A DNA stretch of 64,000 bases from Eublepharis macularius (lineage: Eukaryota; Chordata; Lepidosauria; Squamata; Eublepharidae), in assembly GCF_028583425.1 (NCBI RefSeq), contig NC_072792.1, forward strand, positions 160,958,676 to 161,022,675, given 5' to 3'. Numbering within the stretch: position 1 is the first letter of the stretch; each line of letters starts with the position of its first letter. Below are positions 56,410 through 64,000 of the stretch, one piece after another. The notes under the pieces were generated by a model. That model ran no database searches. It was given only the letters and a program-made list of their open reading frames with translations, and was not told where the DNA came from. Made by a program: the position numbers and the translations under genes.

Positions 56410-56649
56410 GTTTCCAGATGATAATACAGCAGCCAGCAACATCCAAGTTTATATATACAGATGGAACAGAACTGGGAGGAAATGAACACCCATGGAGTAC
56501 ATATAATTCATTGAATAATGCCTGCAAACGAGGAAGCATTTGTTGGATTCACACAAAGGTGGAAACATCAGGGGCATCGGATGCTACTGGGCTCAATTAT
56601 ATGAAGTTTTCTGGTGCAATTAAATATTTGCATTTCTCCATTTCTTAGA

Positions 56650-59630
56650 GTTTGTACATGCTAGTGTCTATTGTGCTCTATAAATCACTACAATTACTGC
56701 AAAGTAATGTCCTCTGCAGATTTACTCCAGTCTAAGCCTATTTCGACTGGAGTAATTATGCAGAGGCTTATACTGTCAGTCTTCCAAATTCCTTGTGCCT
56801 CATTCATTGGCTCAGTTTCATGGCTTGTGAATCAAAACCTCCCCCTTTTTTTAGAGACTCAGCAGAGGCCCCTGGATTGTGCACACACCGTTTTTTACAT
56901 GCTCCAGGGGCTTTAGCCAGCCTCTTGACAATTCCCCCCGCCAGTCAGGTTAGCAGGGGTTGGGGGATGGCAGGTAGGGGAGAGGAATCCCCCATCCCAA
57001 GAGGCGGGCTGTCAACTCTATCTGGGAGTGAAGGTAGTGTGAAAAAGGTGGACAAAGACATTGTTAAAGAGGAATCAGAGTTGAAAAGAGGGGCAGCTGT
57101 AGTTGAGAAGACATCAAAGCAGTGAGGAACACTGGGCCAAACTGCATGTTGCAATGTATTGAGTCCACCATAAGGATGCACAGCTATGTCACAACTGCAT
57201 GTTCCTGGTGAAAACTCTATTTAAAAGCACCATGGGATTAAGACGGGACTGCAGAGCAGGGGAAAAGGGAAGTGCCCTCTGATGATGGAACAAAGTTTGA
57301 GAAAAAAGAAGTGGAAAGGCCAACCCCCTGTTCCTTCCTCTGGTCTTTTACATCCTTTTTGACTGATCATGGGTAGTCCCTCCCTCTATACGAAACTTCT
57401 CTGCTTAAAGATTATTATTCAGATTGGGGGGGGGGAGTCATGTCCAGTTAAAAAAAAACCCTCTCCTTGTTCATCATGCTATCATCAAAAGACTCCTCTC
57501 AATTATCCGTCCCATTCCCATCACCACTGCAAAGACACATGCAAGGCCTTTGGGTTCATTATAAAACAAGCTCTGCACTTTTGGCCATTCATCAACTTTA
57601 TTCTATTGTAGCATTAATTATACAGCAACGATCTGCCACATCTGCTTTCTTCTCAGCCAAACTGCTGCATCATCATCTTCACATAGCCTTTGCCACATCT
57701 CTGTGTGTTTCCGCTCACATGATTAAACTTTTTCCGCATAAGCAAATTTTTTCTTGCCCATCGCAACTGAAACTATAACAAGCCAGACTTTGGACGTTCT
57801 TCAGGATAACCAAGTCAGAGATCTGCAGGACCAGCATGATGGATATGTGGTATGTCATTTCAGGTGATATAGTTTCAGGTGGTATCCCATATGGCTCCCA
57901 GGTGCCTGCGGGTGGCAGGCATTCTCCTGGGGATTCGTGCCCCTGCCCACCGATAGTGTACCCATTTCCCTGATTGTTGACATCACTTCTGGTGCAACAT
58001 GGAAGCCATAGTGTTGCACCAGGGCCCCAAGCATAGCATTTTTGCCATGTTTGGGGCTGATTCCTGAAGAATCACCCTGGTGCAATACTGTCACTTCTGT
58101 GTTGCACCAGAAGTAACATCATTGGCTGGGAACGCGAGCATGTTCTCATGAGCACAGGTGCATGATGGGTGGGCAGAGATTGCCAGCACTAGGAGGCACC
58201 TAGGATCCCTATTTATAACAATGGAATACCACCTGAAAAGATTCTGCTCATTTGCATTTAGACCTTAAATGAAAATGGTGGGAAATGAGATACCACATAT
58301 CCATCACATTGGTGGTGTAAATAGTTAACTAGGTCCTGCAGAAGTTCAGCTTGGAAGTGACATCATCAACCAGTGCCATGGAGCACGTGCATGCTTTGTG
58401 TGTGTGTTAAGGTAAGAAAATTCATTGCCCGCCACCCACTCCCTCTCCTGCCAGTTGCTAGGGGGACCTGGCAATTTGGTGGAGCATCACCCTTCCGGAT
58501 TTGTTTGGACCTGATGCTTCTGTCTTTGGGAAAATAACAAAATATTGAGCTCTTGTACTATAGCAATCATTCACCTTCTGGATTATCTTCCACATTGGAA
58601 AACCCAACGACTGCTATATTGTGACTGCATAGTATTGAATGATGTGTGGACAGAGCTTATATAATGTGTGGTTGCAACTTATAAATCCTTGAGGCAGGCC
58701 AGACATGACCTGAGAACTTTGTAACTTGTACTTAGCCCCTGAACTATGATATAACAGATACACACAAAAAAGGGAGGGAAACAAGATAGAGGCAGCAATA
58801 AGCTTGGGATGGATGGGCCTTCATTTTAGAGTATATGTACTTAGTTTTGCTAGGGGATTGGTATTAAAGAATTGTCCCAAAAGTTTTGAGGAAGTGAGAC
58901 AGGTATACTGTGACCGTTCCAGGCAAGATAGGCAGTCTCATTTGAAGTATAGCTAAAAGTGGGGTAGCAGAGATGGGAGGAAGGTAACAGGCAAGGAGGT
59001 CGCTGGATAAGAGAGCAGGGAGATTAGGAGGAGCAAGGCCATGCAGAGCTTTGAAAGTTAAGGTAAGGATTTTCTGGGAAAAGAAGGTATGCCAGGGATT
59101 TAAGGAGAGGCATCAGTGCTAGGATTGCCAAGATTTGGGAGTGGTGCTGGCAGAGGGCAAGTTTGGGGCAGGAATGCGATGTGATAGAATCCATCCTCTG
59201 ATTTCTTTGGTCTGGAGATCATTTATGATTCCAAGAAGGCTACAGGCTGCATTTGGACATCAGTAACCCTGTCATAAGGTCAGAGAAACAAGAATGATTT
59301 GGGCAGCAAAATGCGGGAGATAGGTTGGGGGGTGAGGTAGGCCTGATAATGGAAGAGCAGATCAAGAGATGTTCCAGCTGTTAAGGCCAGTCTGTGGACT
59401 AGAGTTTTTGCAGAGTTGGAGAGAAAGTAGACTGTGAGGGCACTGGGTCTGCAAGGCTGGAAATGCATGATTCACCAAAGGGGACTTTTGCCATGGCTTA
59501 GCAAAGGACAGAGGAAAAGCCAAGGGCTTGGGCATGATACATGAGGGAAATGGTGACATCAGTGTACATAGAGGATAATATGAGGAGAGGATGGCTTGAA
59601 GTTTAGTCTTTGACATATTCCAGAGGGGCA
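56650..59630. other. Gene-free sequence
   Basis: 57,120-57,260 repeats the middle of 55,650-55,962. 57,930-58,150 is a repeat with TGTTGCACCA arms (GGTGCAACATGG and GTGTTGCACCAG). 58,960-59,110 contains CAAGGCCATGCAGAGCTTTGAAAG, the antisense of a LINE 3' region like that at 44,000 and 62,820. No convincing exon or RNA gene is seen. Confidence 0.5.
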
Positions 59631-59635
59631 GCCAT

Positions 59636-59860
59636 AGACAGCCAGCTTAGAGTGTTGGACTTGGATCTGGGAAACCCAGGTTTGAACTCCTGCTTGGACA
59701 TGGAAGTTCACTGGGTGACCTGGGTGCAGTCCCACACACTCAGCTGAACCTACCTCACAGGATTGTTGTGAGGATAAAATGGAGGAGAGGAGAATGATGT
59801 AAGCAGCTTTGGATCTCCTCATTGGGGAGAAAGGCAGGGCATAAATGAAGTAAATAAAAT
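59636..59860 (+). mobile_element. tRNA-derived SINE
   Basis: The head is GAGTGTTGGACTTGGATCTGG, the middle is CTACCTCACAGGATTGTTGTG and the tail is GAGAATGATGTAAGCAGCTTTGG, ending ATAAATGAAGTAAATAAAAT. Confidence 0.8.
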
Positions 59861-60504
59861 GTTAAAAGAATTATTCTGTCACAGTCAAAATATTATGAGA
59901 CTAGAGCCAAACACAGTTTTGGCAGAATATATTGTATAGGTTTTTAACAATCACGGGATGGGAGCCAGTTTGGACACACACATACCCGTCTCCTCCCCAC
60001 CAGGAGGGTTCTATTTCAGTGCCTTAAGCAGATTAATTTCTTCTCCTCTCATTTTTTCTTTCTTTTTGGCTGAGTCTCAGTTTAACAAATTGTGCTCCTG
60101 GAGCATATTCACTCCTCACCAAGCTATTGGGGGAGGAGAGGTTGTTTTTCTTTAGGTTAATTTAGGAAACCACATTTTTTTCTCTGTATCTGAGGCAATC
60201 TTGATTGAAAATATTTTGTTGCTTGGGGTTAGCATAAGGGCCAACCACTTTCCTGCTAGATACAGTGACAATCATCTTCAACTGCTGGTCTAAGAATTTG
60301 TTGTTAGAAGAGACGATCCTTAGTCATGAAAAGCTGAGCCAGGTTTCTAATACCGGAGAATGTCTTACAAAACAAGCCAGGCTACCTTTACCATGAAACT
60401 GACTGAGGCTATTGCCTCAGGCAGGAGATTTTATCTATCATTAAGGACAAGGAAATTGTCATTTATTTAGTTTATGGCTATATTTGTCCTTTTTGTGGTC
60501 TTAC

Positions 60505-60712
60505 TGAGAGCTGGTGTGGTGTAGTGCTTCTAGTCTCAGAGTAGTATCTGGGAGACTCAGGTCTGATCCACTCATACACTCTTAGCCTAATCTACCTCAC
60601 CGGGTTCTTGTGAAGATAAAATGAAAGAGATGAGAACTATATAAGCCACTTTGGGCCCTTGTAGGAGAGAACAGTGGAGTATAAATAAAGTAAGTAAATA
60701 AATAAATTTAAA
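60505..60712 (+). mobile_element. tRNA-derived SINE
   Basis: GAGCTGGTGTGGTGTAGTG, ATCTACCTCACCGGGTTCTTG, TATATAAGCCACTTTGGGCCC and an ATAAATAAAGTAAGTAAATA tail mark a second copy of the same SINE type as 59,636-59,860. Confidence 0.8.
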
Positions 60713-61740
60713 TTTCCCCCCTTTCAGGTGCCTTAATGAATATCTTGAGGCTGGTCCTGAGGTAAAAGCCACCTTAAACACTAATTGTTTAGGATAAACA
60801 GTAAGTTAATTCTAACAAAAATCACAAGGAGTTAATATCTACTTGAATTTTCTTAAATCTACACAATCTCAGATACACTGTTGAGTAACCTGGAATTTCC
60901 CTGGTGTAACTGAGTGCTGAACCACTCCTGCTGTGTGTAATCACTGCATGTAATAGCTTAATATTAGAAGTGTCCGTAGGTTATTATTGCTCTGGTGTTT
61001 TGCTTCACTGCTTTACAGACTGCAAATAAAAACCTCTATTTTTCAGAGGATATATTTTCCTGTTTATAGCCTTTGGGCTTTATAAATCAGACAGCTTCTC
61101 AAAATACCTGCCATAAGATACACTTTTGTGTTGTTGCTTTTCACACCGTTTTTGTGCTCTCATTTGCTGAGGCACCTGGGAAGATTTTCTCTATTAGCGC
61201 TCTTTTTTTTTTTCAGAGTGAGTCTCTCAAGTGCGGTACACTTTAGGAATCAGCTTAGCTGTGTGGTACACCAGCTCTAGATCTGCTTTTGTTAACAGTC
61301 TTCCATACTGAGTCATGATGATACACCTCAAACTTTGTGTCTTTAGGGAATCCTTTCCGTGTTTGTTTGTTTATTAAAATATTTATTCCCCACATTTCCT
61401 ATTGCTTACTAATACAAATTTAAAATGATAAAGTTCTATATAACACCCCTCCCCCAATGTTTCCAAACTAAGGTCAGCATACATTCTGTCTCCCCATTTT
61501 TATCCCTACAACAACCACGTGAAGAAGATTAGGTTTATTTATTTATGTTATTTATAGTCTGCCTTTCTCACTGAGTCTCAGGGCAGATTATACAGAGTAA
61601 TCAATGGCTGTGACATTCAATAAACAATACAATGGGATATGGATTACAGAAATCTGAAAACATGCAGAAATCCAAATACAGAACTGGAACAACACTGAAA
61701 CAAAATACAAGCAATTTGGCATGACTTATTAAACAATGCA
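60713..61740. other. Gene-free sequence with a dispersed repeat at its end
   Basis: 61,520-61,744 is the repeat TTTATTTATGTTATTTATAGTCTGCC...CAGGGCAGATTATACAGAG, related to 41,075-41,260 and 42,860. It continues after the hAT element at 62,493. Nothing else could be assigned. Confidence 0.5.
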
Positions 61741-61752
61741 GAAACTACCCAG

Positions 61753-62484
61753 TAGAGATGGGCACGAACAGCAATATGAACAAAAAAAGGCCACAAACAG
61801 CCCAATCTGCTGTTCACGAACAAGCTGTTCGTGATGCCCCATTCTAAACGAACAAGTGGTTGTTGCAAGCCTCATTTGTTGCTGTTCGTTGCTGTTTGTC
61901 AAACCAGACAGTCTGGCACCTGCAATCAATTCCCTTGGCAACTTAGGCAGGGATTGTCTGAACTCTGTCTGAACTCCTGCTGTTGCCCTAGAAACTCCAA
62001 TCTAAGCCCAATTTATCTTGATAGGCAGGTCTTCCTTTCAAGTGTGGAGCTCCAAATTTGTTACAACAAGGGAGCAAAGACCAGGGGGGAGGGGGGCTCC
62101 CAGCTCTGACTTTGCAGACAGTGGAGAGAAAGTTGCTGTTGGCATTTTGATAGAGTGCATTGGAGCCTGAATTTTCTTTGTGTGTGGTGGGATAGGGATC
62201 TAGCCCTTCAAGTTCCAGGGCTGCTGCCAGTCTCCAGGACCAAGCTATTATATATTATTGGTACCTTTCCTGGAGCCTGCTCAGGTCAGGTTTCTGGGAG
62301 TGGTGCAGTAGGGATCTTGACTTGGATGATGGCTGGAGGAGACCCTGCTGGCCCCCATGAACAGCCAACCATGAACATGTTCGTGAACAGGGCCATGTTC
62401 GTAGTTGTTCGTGAGTCCTTGTTCATGGATGGCAACGAACAACGAATATCATGTTTGTTTTTTTCCTGTTCATGCCCATCTCTA
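61753..62484. mobile_element. Non-autonomous hAT-like transposon, copy 3
   Basis: The element is 732 bp with ends TAGAGATGGGC and GCCCATCTCTA and a perfect 8-bp duplication CTACCCAG (61745-61752 and 62485-62492). It inserted into an older dispersed repeat whose halves continue on each side. The interior is related to 8327-9084. The 138-aa frame at 62155-62571 crosses its edge and is not a gene. Confidence 0.93.
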
Positions 62485-62789
62485 CTACCCAGTAGAAACA
62501 TACTTACAGATACTGTACAGTCCCTATTTTTTACCAAAGTATGTCTCTTAAAGCACATCCCTATTACGTGAGTTTAAAAAACCTGAAAAATTCAGCTTGG
62601 AAAGCTGTGGAAAGCAAGGATGGTAGGAGGGTAGGAGCCCCTTCAGGCCATTCTATAAAGAGGGGATGGGGCACTACAGAGAATGTGCATGTACAGGCAA
62701 CTGTTGGTTTTGCCCATTTGTAGGGTGGAACCTGCAGAACCTATTGCAAATTAGTGCCTATTCAGATGATTGAAGCTGCCATGGTGGAG

Positions 62790-63182
62790 CACAGGGAGAC
62801 AGACACTCCCATAGATATGAGGGGCCAAGGCCAGGAAGGGTTTTGTATGTGATAGTCAAAAAGGAACTCAGCACAGTAACTGATAGGTAGCCAATGGAGT
62901 GACAGAAGAATGGAAGATGCATGCACTTCCTAGCTCCTCATAATAACCAACAGGCATCAACTTGAGTATCTGAGTTGACTATGAGGGGAGACCTATGTAG
63001 AGTGCATTGCAGTAGTCAAGTCTCAATGTTATCTTGGCATGGGTCCAGGTGGCCAAATTGGCCATGTCAAGGTATGGGGTCAACTTCTGCTCTAGACTGA
63101 TTTGGAAGAAGGCCTTTTTTGCAGCAGCATTAAGTTGCTTCTCTAGCAGCAGTGCTGGGTCCAGTATAACCCCTAGGATCTT
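62790..63182 (-). mobile_element. LINE-derived 3' region
   Basis: GCCAAGGCCAGGAAGGGTTTTG, GTAGCCAATGGAGTGACAG, TGCATTGCAGTAGTCAAGTCTC and GCTGGGTCCAGTATAACCCC read as the antisense of a vertebrate LINE 3' part, parallel to 43,990-44,480. The L1 at 63,184 inserted at its right end. Confidence 0.6.
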
Positions 63183-63183
63183 T

Positions 63184-64000
63184 TTTTAATAGAAATGTTA
63201 TTGAACGGGTTAACATATTACATAATACACAATACATACTCATTTACCCTTATAATTACCGTATATGCCCCCATCCCTTCCCCCTCCCCCTTTCCCCTTT
63301 TTGACTTCCAAAAGCACTAAAACCCCTTAATTTCTTATCGTTATCTCTAATTACTATGTAGTCCCTATTATCTAAGGTAAGGTTCATGTTCATTCTCATG
63401 GCTCATATTACTTAATAACTATCTAAAGTCCACAGTTGTCCTCTCACATCCCATTTATTTTCCGCATAGTCCTTAAACTTCTTCCAGTCAGTTAAAAATT
63501 CATTCGGATTCTACTCTCTCAATTTCCTTGTCAATTTGTCCATTTCCACCACGTACAACAGCTTTTGGATCCATTCCTCAACTTCTGGTATGTCTTCTTG
63601 TTTCCAGTATTGTGCGTACAAGATTCTTGCTGCCACAGTCATATAATATAACAAAGTTCTGTCCCTCATATTAACTTCTTGCATATTCAATCCTAACAAC
63701 AGCATTTCCGGGCTCTTCAACAAATTACATTTCATAATTAATAGCATTTCTCCATAAATCTTAGACCAAAACATTTTGGCCTTTTCACAGGTCCACCACA
63801 TATGGTAAAAGGAGCCCTCATGTTTTTTTACATTTCCAACATTTATTTGACATTACACTATTTGCATTTGCTAATTTTTTCGGTGTTAAATATCATCTAT
63901 AAATCATCTTATATCCATTCTCTTTCAAATTATTACATGTGGATATCTTCAAAGTATTCTTCCATAGAAATTCCCAGCTTTCCATTGTCACTTCTTTGTT
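63184..64000 (-). mobile_element. L1 LINE 3' part, continues past the window
   Basis: The A-tail (poly-T at 63,183-63,189) is followed on the minus strand by a 3'UTR and the end of ORF2. The C-terminal block, from about 63,801 down to 63,511, reads MWWTCEKAKMFW, RTLLYYMTVAARILYAQYW and VEEWIQKLLYVVEMDKLTRKL. These match the same region of the full-length L1 (MWWSCEVARQYW, LIFYMTAAARILYAQKW). Upstream of 63,801 the frame is broken. The 5' part lies outside the window. Confidence 0.9.

Larger units (their letters stand above)
52394..56623 (+). pseudogene. VMO1: VMO1 copy E, broken by insertions
   Basis: ATGCA of exon 1 stands at 52394-52398. The rest of exon 1 resumes after about 565 bp of foreign sequence and ends at 53129 (KHISTLNVTNGGIWGKWAEKQLC, then SFSLK-like SLK and a GTAAAT donor). 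No exon 2 was found before 55,590. Exon 3 begins at about 55,601 (GDWSKVIFC), is cut by a repeat at about 55,650-55,962, resumes as TTCTCACTCTGAGTATTACC, and is cut again by the hAT element 56001-56409. It then continues to 56623 with frameshifts (CAACATCCAAG; TTTTCTGGTGC in place of TTTTTCTGTTGC). The TATA box is also lost. It cannot encode VMO1. Confidence 0.9.

Noticed and set aside
62155..62571. 138-aa frame at the right end of the third hAT-like element
   Set aside because: It crosses the transposon edge and target duplication and shows no transposase motif.
1..64000. CRISPR array, prophage, operon or other prokaryotic system
   Set aside because: No regularly spaced direct repeats, no dense coding and no ribosome binding sites are seen. 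Introns, SINEs and LINEs show vertebrate nuclear DNA.

Overview
The window looks like a stretch of squamate reptile (lizard or snake) nuclear genome. It is AT-rich with spliced genes carrying GT-AG introns, and it is full of repeats I recognise from squamates: L1 LINEs, L2/CR1-type LINE pieces, tRNA-derived SINEs of the Sauria type, 5S-rRNA-derived SINEs, short hAT-like DNA transposons and solo LTRs. I cannot name the species. There is no bacterial or organellar signal.

The only cellular genes I can support are a local cluster of VMO1 (vitelline membrane outer layer protein 1) genes. Each has three coding exons with the same intron phases (phase 0, then phase 2). Four copies are intact: copy A (minus, 11309-19170, 197 aa), copy B (minus, 23439-33132, 191 aa), copy C (plus, 36448-40259, 188 aa) and copy D (plus, 43589-47732, 189 aa). 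Copy E (plus, 52394-56623) is a pseudogene broken by several insertions. The cluster is an inverted array: A and B point left, C, D and E point right, and B and C are divergent around a scrambled junction at about 34.6-35.3 kb. That junction holds an orphan promoter-side flank and an orphan 3' flank but no exons.

Layout. 1-8.3 kb: flank of a further minus-strand unit lying mostly outside the window, carrying a solo LTR that was split by a full-length 6.2-kb L1. 8.3-10.8 kb: hAT element and unremarkable sequence. 10.8-22.75 kb: duplication unit A. 22.75-34.6 kb: duplication unit B, the same backbone with its own insertions. 35.3-56.6 kb: the right arm with C, D and E. 56.6-64 kb: gene-free sequence with SINEs, a hAT element and the 3' part of another L1.

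All intact copies predict secreted proteins with a signal peptide, the GGxWGxWG pattern and eight conserved cysteines. VMO1 is known as a protein of the outer egg vitelline membrane and of several secretions. The promoters share an ATTAATG(A/G)GGCAT-type motif followed by a TATA box. This is canonical in C and D, altered in A and B, and lost in E. The most interesting points are a decayed extra exon 3 inside intron 2 of D, the mosaic exon 3 of D, a 28-bp tandem repeat that appends a new C-terminus to A, and nested insertions that can order the duplications in time.
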